Part shown: piece by piece, positions 7,879 through 16,420 of the stretch
Numbering within the stretch: the stretch's first letter is position 1
Layout: each line of letters opens with the position of its first letter
Source of the DNA: Desulfobacula sp.
GTDB taxonomy: Bacteria; Desulfobacterota; Desulfobacteria; Desulfobacterales; Desulfobacteraceae
Reading direction: 5' to 3'
Assembly (NCBI RefSeq): GCF_021107415.1
Contig: NZ_JAIOSW010000442.1
Span: 1 to 41,662 of the forward strand
Length of the DNA stretch: 41,662 nucleotides
Notes under the pieces: generated by a model
The model's input: the letters and a program-made list of their open reading frames with translations, nothing else
The model's database searches: none
What the model was told of the DNA's origin: nothing
Position numbers and translations under genes: made by a program

Positions 7879-10479
7879 ATGAGTACAATTTCCATACCAC
7901 CCGTTGTAATGGCAACTTTGATGTTCTACGTAGGATTCTATCATTTTTTGATTTACCTCCGGAAAAAAGATAATCGTCAAAACCTAACATTTGCCTTCTC
8001 CTGTTTCAGTGTAGGTTTATATTCTATCTGCTGTGCAGGCCTGTACAGTGTTTCCTCACCGGAACTTGGCGTCGAATGGCAACGGTTTCAGGTCATTACC
8101 CTGGCGGTGCTGGGTATCACATTCCTTTGGTTCATTGCTGATTATACAGGCCAGACAAACAAGAAGATCGTAATGGGATTCACTGTTTACTATGTCTTTG
8201 CTGCCTTGGCAGGGTTGTTTATCAGAAGTGACCTGACATGGACAAGTGTGGCTTCCATAAAGGAGATTCGGCTTCCATTCGGATATGATATCAGATACGA
8301 CGAAATGACCCCGGGCGTTTTAACCGATCTCCAGGGCATAGTGGGGTTACTCTTTTTCATATATATTTTTATGGTAAGTCTGAAGTTCTATAGGAGTGAA
8401 AACAAAGAAAATGGAATGCCGCTGCTGATAGCCATAATCCTACTTTTTGCAGGTCTCATGAACGATACCTTTGTGAGCAGTGGAGGCTATAATTTTATTT
8501 ATATTCTGGAGTATTCCTATATCGGAATGATATTGGTGTTTACATTTTTTCTCACAAACAATGTTATAAAAGCGGGCGAAATAAAAGTTGCGCTGCGCGA
8601 AAGCGAGGAGCGCTTTCGCATGCTTTTTGATGAAGCGCCTGACGCCATTTTTACCTTTACTCTGGACGACCGCATAATTGACGCCAATGCTGCGGCATCC
8701 AAGATGCTCGGCTATGAACGCAAAGAATTCAAAACCATGACCGTAGCTGACCTTCAAGCCCCGGAAATTCGAGGTAAAGTGGGAAGTGTGCTCAGGAACG
8801 AACTAATCCATGGTAAATTCTTTGAGGGTTTAGATATACATAAAGACGGCACTATTATACCAATTGAGGTACACAATCACAAAATGCACATCAAGGGTCA
8901 GGATATAGTTCTATCGGTGGTCCGGGACATCTCCGAACGTAAGCAGGTTGAAGAGGAATTAAGAAAAAATGAAGAAAAATTAAAAGCAATTTTTGAGGCA
9001 AACCCTGATCCTGTTGCAGTATACGATATCAATGGATATCCATTATATTTAAATCCTGCCTTTACTGAGAGCTTTGGATGGACCTTAAATGAACTGCAAG
9101 GCAAACGTATTCCATTTGTACCTGAGGATCAGCAAGAAATTACCCATTTAAAAATAAAAGAAATTTATGAATCCGGGAATTCTGTTCGATTTGAAACAAA
9201 GAGATTATCCAAACATGGGAAAATCATTGATACCTTCCTTAGTGCTGCGATAATAAAGGATCTTCAAGGAATAAATAACGGCCTTGTTGTTAATTTGACG
9301 GATATTACCGAACAAAAAAAAATAGAAGCTCAACTCAGGCAATCCCAGAAAATGGAGGCTATTGGTACCCTTGCCGGAGGAATTGCCCATGATTTTAATA
9401 ATATTTTATCTGGTATTTTTGGTTATACCCAGCTGGCGGGAATGAACCTCGATGATCCTGTAAAAACAAAGAAAAATTTAGATCAGTTGGGTAAGGGTGC
9501 TCAAAGGGCAGCTGAATTGGTGCAGCAGATCCTGACGTTCAGCAGACAGGCGGAATACAAAAAAAAATCACTTGAATTATTTTTTATCATCAAAGAAGCT
9601 GTCAAATTTTTACGTTCTTCAATACCCACAACCATTGAAATACAAGAAAAGATATTATCCCGTGCAATGGTATTGGCAGATCCTACCCAGGTACATCAGG
9701 TTGTTATGAATCTTTGTACAAACGCCTACCATGCGATGCTTGACTCAGGCGGAACCTTATTTGTGGAGTTAAATGATGTAGAAATCACACCGCAAAACCA
9801 TTCCACATTGAATTCATATATCCCGGGTCATTATGTTAAACTTGAAGTGAGGGATACAGGTCATGGTATGAACAAAAAAGCCTTGGAAAGGATATTTGAC
9901 CCCTATTTTACCACAAAAGATACTGACAAGGGTACGGGTCTGGGGTTGGCTGTAGTTGATGGTATTGTCAAAGAGCACAATGGCTATATCAAAGCATATA
10001 GTAAGGTCGGCCATGGTTCCACATTTCAGGTATTCTGGCCCGTCATTGAAAAAAAAAGTTCCCATGATTTTTCAAAAAAAAAAAAAATAAGTTTGCCCAA
10101 AGGGACTGAACAAATCATGTTCGTAGATGATGAAATAGATATCCTTGTCACATCACAAAAAATCCTGGAAAGCCAAGGCTATAAAGTAGCAACATTTCAA
10201 GACGGGATATCAGCATTACAGGCCTTTACTAAAAACCCGGATTTTTTTGATCTTGTCATCACGGATATGACCATGCCTCAAATGGCAGGTGACGAACTGG
10301 CTGTTAATATTTTAAGAATCCAGAAAGAAATTCCAATTATTCTTTGCACAGGGTTCAGCGAAACCATGTCTGAAGAAAAGGCGGCATCTTTAGGCATTAA
10401 GGGTTTTCTATTAAAGCCGGTTTTAAAGAAGGATTTTGTTCAAAAAATATGTGAGGTACTGAATAAAAATAAAAATTGA
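7879..10479 (+). CDS. Membrane hybrid sensor histidine kinase (7TM-PAS-PAS-HK-REC)
   Basis: This 866-residue membrane sensor has about seven hydrophobic segments in residues 1-230 (7TM histidine-kinase N-terminal type), then PAS domains at about 240-360 and 365-485, each ending in a DISERK or DITEQK motif. The H-box GTLAGGIAHDFNNI places the phospho-accepting His at residue 504. The ATP-binding domain shows the N box VMNLCTNAYHAM and G boxes DTGHGM and GTGLGLAVV (about 600-710). A C-terminal receiver domain has the acidic pair D750-D751, phospho-acceptor D796 in ITDMTMPQ, and the conserved K in LLKPV. The ATG follows GGAGG by about ten bases. No separate regulator gene lies beside it. An A14 tract encodes the linker before the receiver. 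Confidence 0.93.
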   Translation: MSTISIPPVVMATLMFYVGFYHFLIYLRKKDNRQNLTFAFSCFSVGLYSICCAGLYSVSSPELGVEWQRFQVITLAVLGITFLWFIADYTGQTNKKIVMGFTVYYVFAALAGLFIRSDLTWTSVASIKEIRLPFGYDIRYDEMTPGVLTDLQGIVGLLFFIYIFMVSLKFYRSENKENGMPLLIAIILLFAGLMNDTFVSSGGYNFIYILEYSYIGMILVFTFFLTNNVIKAGEIKVALRESEERFRMLFDEAPDAIFTFTLDDRIIDANAAASKMLGYERKEFKTMTVADLQAPEIRGKVGSVLRNELIHGKFFEGLDIHKDGTIIPIEVHNHKMHIKGQDIVLSVVRDISERKQVEEELRKNEEKLKAIFEANPDPVAVYDINGYPLYLNPAFTESFGWTLNELQGKRIPFVPEDQQEITHLKIKEIYESGNSVRFETKRLSKHGKIIDTFLSAAIIKDLQGINNGLVVNLTDITEQKKIEAQLRQSQKMEAIGTLAGGIAHDFNNILSGIFGYTQLAGMNLDDPVKTKKNLDQLGKGAQRAAELVQQILTFSRQAEYKKKSLELFFIIKEAVKFLRSSIPTTIEIQEKILSRAMVLADPTQVHQVVMNLCTNAYHAMLDSGGTLFVELNDVEITPQNHSTLNSYIPGHYVKLEVRDTGHGMNKKALERIFDPYFTTKDTDKGTGLGLAVVDGIVKEHNGYIKAYSKVGHGSTFQVFWPVIEKKSSHDFSKKKKISLPKGTEQIMFVDDEIDILVTSQKILESQGYKVATFQDGISALQAFTKNPDFFDLVITDMTMPQMAGDELAVNILRIQKEIPIILCTGFSETMSEEKAASLGIKGFLLKPVLKKDFVQKICEVLNKNKN
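10074..10087 (+). repeat. A14 homopolymer between kinase and receiver domains
   Basis: Fourteen consecutive A residues encode the end of Ser732, four Lys codons and the start of Ile737 in the linker of the hybrid kinase. One fewer A brings a TAA directly into frame, and one more brings a TGA after seven further codons. Slippage in either direction would therefore release a kinase without its receiver. A second A9 run is at 10049-10057. Confidence 0.9.
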
Positions 10480-10562
10480 AATTGTAGAATAATAGTTATA
10501 TGGATCACTAACTTAAGAAAGAAGATGTTTATGGATACAATCACATTTTGAGGAATAGCTCT

Positions 10563-11309
10563 ATGAAGGAATACACCATTCATCCCATTGTCATGGGAAC
10601 AAAAGTTTTTGATAAAAGTATGATGACCTATCAATATGGTCAGGGTGAGCAGTATACCATTCCCATCTATACATGGGTGGTAAAAGGCGGTGATAAAAAT
10701 ATTCTCGTGGATACAGGGGAGATGAGCCCAATCCAGTCAAAGGAGAGGGAAGATGCCATTGGCGGTAAAATCTTTACCTTTGAACAGGGGCTTGAGAAAC
10801 ACGGCCTATCACCATCGGATATTGATATTGTCATTCATACCCATCTTCATATGGATCATTGTGAAAATGATTATAAATGCGTAAATGCCAGATTTTATAT
10901 CCATGAAAAAGAACTTGAATCCGTTCATGATCCCCATCCCCTCGACTACCGCTATCTGGAAGATTATATTGACGATATTGAAGAAAACGGCCAGATTAAA
11001 ATCATCAGGGAAGACTGCGAAATTCTGGATGGTATTCGTGTTAAACATACCCCTGTTCACACAAAAGGCGGATTAACGATTTATATCCAGACAAAAAAGG
11101 GCACAGCCGCTATTACTGGATTTTGTGTGATTGATGAAAATTTTAATCCGCCGCCTGAAATAAAAGGCATGGAAATGGATGTAATTCCGCCGGGAACCCA
11201 TGTGGATGTTTATAGAGCCTATGACATTATGAAACAGGTTCAAAAAGAAGCCGACATTCTCATTCCCCTGCATGAACCAAGGTTTGCATCAATCGAATCA
11301 ATTGGCTGA
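10563..11309 (+). CDS. MBL-fold metallo-hydrolase (N-acyl-homoserine-lactonase-like family)
   Basis: This 248-residue protein has the metallo-beta-lactamase zinc motif HTHLHMDH at residues 92-99 (H94, H96, D98, H99). Later ligands are in TPVHTKGG, near GFCVID, and IPLHEP. Overall it resembles the AttM/AiiA lactonase-like group, but that label covers many hydrolases and real substrates vary. The frame is open from a TTG at 10548; the ATG at 10563 was chosen because GAGGA lies eight bases before it. It is 29 bases upstream of ackA and probably co-transcribed with it, which hints at a thioester or acyl metabolic role rather than quorum quenching. This last point is inference. Confidence 0.85.
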   Translation: MKEYTIHPIVMGTKVFDKSMMTYQYGQGEQYTIPIYTWVVKGGDKNILVDTGEMSPIQSKEREDAIGGKIFTFEQGLEKHGLSPSDIDIVIHTHLHMDHCENDYKCVNARFYIHEKELESVHDPHPLDYRYLEDYIDDIEENGQIKIIREDCEILDGIRVKHTPVHTKGGLTIYIQTKKGTAAITGFCVIDENFNPPPEIKGMEMDVIPPGTHVDVYRAYDIMKQVQKEADILIPLHEPRFASIESIG

Positions 11310-11338
11310 TCATCACCTGAAGGTGAGACGGAGCATTC

Positions 11339-12547
11339 ATGAAAATTCTGGTGATAAATACAGGCAGTTCTTCCCTGAAATATAAATTGTTTGATATGAA
11401 TGGCAATAGGGCAATGACCGGTGGTATTGTTGAGCGGATTGGTGAGAAGGAATCCGGGATCAGTCACATGGTTTTTTCAAAAGACGGAAAAGAAACGGTT
11501 TATATAAAAAAAAAGATTGTAGACCAGAACCAGGGAATGCACGAAGTTGTATCCTTTATTACAGATGTAAAAACAGGTGTGATTGATGCGATCAAAGAGA
11601 TTGATGCCATTGGCCATCGTGTGGTTCAGGGAGGGGAAAAATTAAAAACCGCAATACTGATCAATGATGAAGTCAAAAAAACCATAAGAGATAATAATAA
11701 ACTTGCCCCATTGCATAACCCTTCAAACCTGACGGGGATTGAGGTTGCAGAACGCATCTTTCCCGGTAAACCCAATATTGCGGTGTTTGATACCAATTTT
11801 CATCAGACTATGCCAGATAAAGCATTTTTATATGGCCTTCCCTATGAATTGTATGAAAAATATAAAATTCGTAAATACGGGTTTCATGGGACATCGCACA
11901 AATATGTGGTTAAGGAAGCATCAAGGCTTATGGGAAAGGCCACAGACCGGATAAATTTAATCACACTTCATCTTGGCAATGGTTGTTCTGCCTGTGCAGT
12001 TAAAAAAGGAGAATGTGTGGATACCTCCATGGGAATGACTCCCCTTGCCGGTATGATGATGGGGACTCGTTCCGGGGATATTGATCCGGCTATTGTTGGG
12101 TATCTTCTGGAAAATACAGATATGGACATAAGACAGCTTAATCGGATGATGAATAAAGAGAGCGGTTTAAAGGGTATCTGCGGCTTGAATGATATGAGGG
12201 ATATTCATGCACAAGCCCAAAAAGGAAATGAAAAAGCAACTCTCGCACTTGAAATGTTTTCTTACCATATCAAGAAACAGATCGGTGCTTATTTTGCAGT
12301 CCTTGGAACGGTTGATGCCATTGTTTTTACAGCAGGGATTGGCGAAAATGACCATATCATTCGCTCAAAGGTTTGCGATAATCTTTCATCTTTTGGTGTT
12401 GAAGTTGATTTGAAAAAAAATAAGGTTTCATCTTCAAATCCTTACTTGATTCACTCTGAATCAAGCCGCGTTCAGGTATGGGTGATTCAAACCGACGAGG
12501 AACTTCAAATTGCCAGGGAAGCCGTTCAGGTGTTAGGTAAGGACTAA
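11339..12547 (+). CDS. ackA: Acetate kinase
   Basis: This 402-residue enzyme has the usual acetate kinase length and interconverts acetyl phosphate plus ADP with acetate plus ATP. Diagnostic blocks are the N-terminal VINTGSSSLKYKLFD, GHRVVQGG, FDTNFHQTMPDKAFLYGLPY, KYGFHGTSHKYV (catalytic His and Arg region), HLGNGCSACAVKKGECVDTS, GTRSGDIDP and FTAGIGEND. In many sulfate reducers this step links pyruvate or acetyl-CoA oxidation to substrate-level ATP. The usual partner pta is not beside it; the upstream neighbour is an MBL-fold hydrolase. A hairpin terminator follows within 20 bases, and its 3' part is the left copy of the 27-bp direct repeat. Confidence 0.97.
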   Translation: MKILVINTGSSSLKYKLFDMNGNRAMTGGIVERIGEKESGISHMVFSKDGKETVYIKKKIVDQNQGMHEVVSFITDVKTGVIDAIKEIDAIGHRVVQGGEKLKTAILINDEVKKTIRDNNKLAPLHNPSNLTGIEVAERIFPGKPNIAVFDTNFHQTMPDKAFLYGLPYELYEKYKIRKYGFHGTSHKYVVKEASRLMGKATDRINLITLHLGNGCSACAVKKGECVDTSMGMTPLAGMMMGTRSGDIDPAIVGYLLENTDMDIRQLNRMMNKESGLKGICGLNDMRDIHAQAQKGNEKATLALEMFSYHIKKQIGAYFAVLGTVDAIVFTAGIGENDHIIRSKVCDNLSSFGVEVDLKKNKVSSSNPYLIHSESSRVQVWVIQTDEELQIAREAVQVLGKD

Positions 12548-12564
12548 TTTTTTTATATTTATTG

Positions 12565-12604
12565 CACAAGGCAGGGTGGTTTAAAAGATCCGCTCTGCCT
12601 TGTG
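12565..12604 (+). terminator. Hairpin terminator of ackA, lying between convergent genes
   Basis: CACAAGGCAG (12565-12574) pairs with CTGCCTTGTG (12595-12604). Five further inward pairs include two G-U wobbles that are pairs only in the plus-strand RNA, with a ten-base loop. There is no clear T run after it. It sits between the ackA stop and the stop of the leftward gene, so it may serve both. Its right part (from 12580) is repeated at 25794. Confidence 0.65.
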
Positions 12605-12606
12605 AA
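12580..12606 (+). repeat. 27-bp direct repeat, left copy
   Basis: This copy runs from TTTAAAAGATCC to CTGCCTTGTGAA and is identical over 27 bases to 25794-25820. The flanking base on each side differs, so the match is exactly 27. It overlaps the loop and 3' arm of the ackA terminator. Confidence 0.95.
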
Positions 12607-15600
12607 CTATTTACCAAATTCCAAAGCAAAATCTTCAAGATCAGAACCTGAAAAAATACCTGACTCAAACCCATCTATGAAAATTGCCATATCTTTCCCA
12701 TCATTATCCTGATCCTCTGCATCAATACCAATGCTGAAATCAGGGTCTAAATTAGACACATTTGGATCTGTATTATATTGGTATTCCTTGATATTTAAAA
12801 ATAAATCCAGGTCAGGATCATTCAGTGAGTCATCAATAAAGTAGTTTAGATTGTGTTCAAATTCCCAGCCGTCAGGCATACCATCTGTATCAGAATCTGC
12901 GCTGCCCGGAAAAACAATCTCATCGATCCAGGCCTTATCACCTCCTCCAGAGCCTGATTCATCTTTTTCATAAACCCATGAAAAATGGTGCATACCATCT
13001 GCCAGTGCATAGTTTGCATAAGAATATGGTATGGTTCCAGACCATTGATCCTTAAGTATTCCATCCACATAAAATTTTAGATAATCTGATCCAGACTCTG
13101 AATCAAGGGAGTATGCAAAGCTGATCTCCCCTTCTTTGCAATATAAATTAATTTCAAGAGAAGTGATCTGTTCCTGCCCAATATCCCTGGATTCAGCTGA
13201 ATATACTCCATCTTTAGGATGTACATCCGTAACTGTCCAGTGGTTATTGCCGGATGTCAGCCATGGATATTGCAAAAGATCACCGGTTTCAAAACCTTCA
13301 AGCTCTATTTCTACATGAGGTGCTGAATTATCATCATTGGGGTCTGTACCTGCAATCAATTCTTCAATGTTTGAGAATCCATCTGAATCCAGATCTTCGT
13401 CAGGATCATTTATGCCGTCACCATCAGTGTCCTGTGAAAATGGTGCCACTCCATTAACATCTCTTTCCCATACATCTGGAAGACCATCATTATCATTATC
13501 TGCATCGCATAGATCTCCCTGCCCGTCATTATCACTGTCCAATTGAAGAGGATTGGGTGTTCCCGGACAATTATCCCTGTTATCACACACATAATCACCA
13601 TCCAGATCACTGGTGCATATTTGTGTTCCCAATGCAAGATATGAAACCGGTAGAACTGCTGTTCCAGGAACACCGGTATCAGGAGCAAGCCGTATATCAA
13701 AGCCTTCACTGTCAAGATTTTGTATCACGCATTCAAATCCAGGATCTCCCTGGCCATTAATATTTACAAGAAGATCTGGAGTTGATGAAAAGGGATCATT
13801 AAACCAGACTCTGGTCCACTCATCACTTGAAACAAATATTTTCCCGGCCTCACCAAGTTTGCCAGCATCCTGTAAACTTGCTGCCATCCAGACCAGTGTC
13901 TCAGGCTCCGGATCAGGAGGATATATATAACTGGAATTGGCATCCTGTCTGAGCCGTACCTGGAAACCGTTTTCACTGATTGATCCCATTTCAATATGAA
14001 CAACAGCATTATGGAGCCTGGTATTAACCGCTGCCCAGATCAAGGGGGGCTGGATAAAAGGGTGGTTAAAATTAATCTGGAGCCAGCCCATGATAGGTAT
14101 GGGAAGCCTGCTCACACTCCCTGTTTGAAATCCCCCAGGTGCTTTATTTATGGCAAGATAGGAACACTTATCCTGATCTTCTTCACCTCCCGGGCTGTTG
14201 CTGGCCCTTACCTGGAAACCATCCTTTTCAATAGTTTTAAATGAAACTTTGCTGGCAGCTTCATATCCATATATGGATGTTACAAGATTGCCGAACAAAA
14301 GGGGGATATCTTCAAAATCTTGAGCAGATGAAAACTGAACGGCAGTGAAATAATTTACTGCCGTGTATCTGGTATCATGCCAGAACGGCGGTGGATCAGG
14401 CATCTGGGGATCAGTATTGGAATTCCACTCTTCCTGATCAGAAATATTATCTCCGTCACTATCAACAACATCCGGGTTACTGGAAAAGATATTCTCGACA
14501 CCGTTACTCAGTCCATCATTATCAAAGTCACTATCACAGGCATCCCCTTTTCCATCCCAGTCTCCATCATTCTGATCACTGTTAAATGTTTTAGGGCAAT
14601 TATCCTGCCCGTCAGGTACACCGTCCCCATCTGTATCGAGCAAAAAAGGATTTGAAACATATGACAGGGAATCAGACAGATATAACTCTCTTATGTTTGA
14701 CAGATCATCCTGATCTGAATCTTCAAACGGATTTGTAGCTTCACAGAAATCATGGGGTAGGCGATCAATTACAGGTTTAGAAAAGAAAAGTAAAAGACGG
14801 CTCAAATAACTTGCTGCCGGTTCCTGAAAAATTGTGGATACGATTTGTTCAATATCCTGATCAGGTGTTTCATAAATATCCAGAACAGCCTGCCTAATAT
14901 CTGGAATTCCCTGACACTCTTTTACCGCCGTTAGACTGTAGTGGATATCTTCCATGAGAAGATTCATATTTCTGGGTTCCTGAACATCATTCTCTTCACT
15001 GGTTAATTGAGAAATATCAATTTGTTGGGATATGATATGTTTTAATGCTGAAACCAGAGTTACTCCGGGAGTGTGATTTTCTCTTCCAAAGGCAAGAAAT
15101 GTTCCCGATTCCTGGTTTGAAAGAAGTTCAAACATCCTTTCAACCACAGCAATATCTGAATAATGTTCCGGTCGAATATCAAACCCTTCAATATCCTGAA
15201 CAAGATTTGCTCTTAAAAACTCCTTGAACTGGGACATCCAGGTTTCAGGGGAATCCCATGGCCAAATCTCGGGTTCCATATCTGCTGGTTCAAGGCTGCT
15301 CACATTCGGTATGTAACGCTTTACAACAAAGCCCGGAACCGGGCTGTCATCACCTATTGCATGACCACTTCGAAAAAAAGCTTCCGTTCCCAGAGGTATC
15401 CGTGCCTCATATTCTCCTGCTGTAGGAATTTCACCTTCATACAGACTTGATCCTGACAGGGTTTGAATGGAAAAATAACGATTTCCTATTGGGCCGGACA
15501 GATCATAAACAACCCCGGAAAGCTTTGCTTCCACTTCGTATAAATTATGTGTGCTTGGATGATCTGATTCTTCATTTTCATTTGTATCCCTGACATATTC

Positions 15601-16398
15601 ATCATAATCACTCCAGCCGTCACCATCTGAGTCAGTTGTTTTTGTTGGATCAAAATCCATTATAGCCTGTTCAAAATCAGAGATACCATCTTCATCACTG
15701 TCTTTATTTACATCACCTGCATCTAAAGGGTTAAAGCCATATTCAATTTCCCAGGCATCAGGCAGGCCATCTTCATCAGTATCTATGCTTTCAGGTTTTT
15801 TATTATTGATAGTATAATAAAATGTTTTCTGTGTAATATTCCCTGAATCTGATGCCTCAATCTCTATCCTTGAATATTTATAGAGGAATAAAGAAATGAT
15901 ATGGGTTCCGGGTTTCTGCCACAGACCGTCATTTACTCTTACCCTGAGATCCGGCGTTCCGCCATGAACACTGGCCTTAACAGTAACAAGGATGGTTTCA
16001 TTATAGATACCCGGTGCAGGGGAGATGGATATACCCGGATATCCATCGGGTATGGTAGTGTCATAAACAGGAAATCCAAAACTGTAAACAGAGACGGAGG
16101 GATAATCTTGAGGAGAAGGAGTGGTTCCGTGATTTACCATATTGGGGATGGCAATATCACCCGGTTCAAGGACGATTGGTGTTTTATCGCTGTCTGTCAT
16201 CTCTGGGGGGTCATTATCCCAGGTCTGCCACACGACATTGCCGGTATCAAAACCCTGTGTCCAGTCCGGGACATTATAGCTTGCCTTGATTTCATCGTTG
16301 TTTGAAAAAACAAAAACGTTTTCAGCTGTCCAGGATGTTGAACAGATTAATAATACCCCAATAGCCAGAATTGAACTTAGTCTTATGTATGATTTCAT
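12607..16398 (-). CDS. Giant exported calcium-binding multi-domain protein (TSP3, lectin-like, jelly-roll-like)
   Basis: This 1263-residue protein is last in the operon. The start at 16398 was chosen because it gives a signal peptide (residues 1-24) and has GGAGAGGA upstream; the frame is open to 16455. In order it shows a chitobiase-C-like beta domain (about 120-197), TSP3 calcium repeats (205-270, DTDEDGLPDAWE), a helical region (385-545), more TSP3 (560-665), three H-type-lectin-like repeats each with a GF.VR or GFDIR core (about 680-755, 760-845, 850-925), TSP3 (930-1020), a jelly-roll/MAM-like domain starting FETGDL (1034-1166), TSP3 (1168-1215) and a dockerin/EF-hand-like tail (1225-1263). 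This architecture suggests a calcium-stabilised surface adhesin or matrix protein that binds glycans. No membrane anchor is visible. Confidence 0.85.
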   Translation of the reverse strand: MKSYIRLSSILAIGVLLICSTSWTAENVFVFSNNDEIKASYNVPDWTQGFDTGNVVWQTWDNDPPEMTDSDKTPIVLEPGDIAIPNMVNHGTTPSPQDYPSVSVYSFGFPVYDTTIPDGYPGISISPAPGIYNETILVTVKASVHGGTPDLRVRVNDGLWQKPGTHIISLFLYKYSRIEIEASDSGNITQKTFYYTINNKKPESIDTDEDGLPDAWEIEYGFNPLDAGDVNKDSDEDGISDFEQAIMDFDPTKTTDSDGDGWSDYDEYVRDTNENEESDHPSTHNLYEVEAKLSGVVYDLSGPIGNRYFSIQTLSGSSLYEGEIPTAGEYEARIPLGTEAFFRSGHAIGDDSPVPGFVVKRYIPNVSSLEPADMEPEIWPWDSPETWMSQFKEFLRANLVQDIEGFDIRPEHYSDIAVVERMFELLSNQESGTFLAFGRENHTPGVTLVSALKHIISQQIDISQLTSEENDVQEPRNMNLLMEDIHYSLTAVKECQGIPDIRQAVLDIYETPDQDIEQIVSTIFQEPAASYLSRLLLFFSKPVIDRLPHDFCEATNPFEDSDQDDLSNIRELYLSDSLSYVSNPFLLDTDGDGVPDGQDNCPKTFNSDQNDGDWDGKGDACDSDFDNDGLSNGVENIFSSNPDVVDSDGDNISDQEEWNSNTDPQMPDPPPFWHDTRYTAVNYFTAVQFSSAQDFEDIPLLFGNLVTSIYGYEAASKVSFKTIEKDGFQVRASNSPGGEEDQDKCSYLAINKAPGGFQTGSVSRLPIPIMGWLQINFNHPFIQPPLIWAAVNTRLHNAVVHIEMGSISENGFQVRLRQDANSSYIYPPDPEPETLVWMAASLQDAGKLGEAGKIFVSSDEWTRVWFNDPFSSTPDLLVNINGQGDPGFECVIQNLDSEGFDIRLAPDTGVPGTAVLPVSYLALGTQICTSDLDGDYVCDNRDNCPGTPNPLQLDSDNDGQGDLCDADNDNDGLPDVWERDVNGVAPFSQDTDGDGINDPDEDLDSDGFSNIEELIAGTDPNDDNSAPHVEIELEGFETGDLLQYPWLTSGNNHWTVTDVHPKDGVYSAESRDIGQEQITSLEINLYCKEGEISFAYSLDSESGSDYLKFYVDGILKDQWSGTIPYSYANYALADGMHHFSWVYEKDESGSGGGDKAWIDEIVFPGSADSDTDGMPDGWEFEHNLNYFIDDSLNDPDLDLFLNIKEYQYNTDPNVSNLDPDFSIGIDAEDQDNDGKDMAIFIDGFESGIFSGSDLEDFALEFGK

Positions 16399-16420
16399 AA
16401 GTTTAATCCTCTCCACTTCA

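Noticed and set aside
12565..12604. The ackA hairpin as an integron attC-like site
   Set aside because: It lacks attC core sites and no integron integrase or cassette series is seen; a terminator partly duplicated by an insertion explains the data better.
13400..15800. Repetitive GAT-rich DNA suggesting a CRISPR or satellite array
   Set aside because: The repetition follows coding of Asp-rich TSP3 calcium loops in one reading frame; spacing and sequence vary, and there are no constant repeats with spacers.
15901..16305. A 134-codon plus-strand ORF
   Set aside because: Antisense to the N-terminal part of the 1263-aa protein, which has clear calcium-repeat coding; no independent support.
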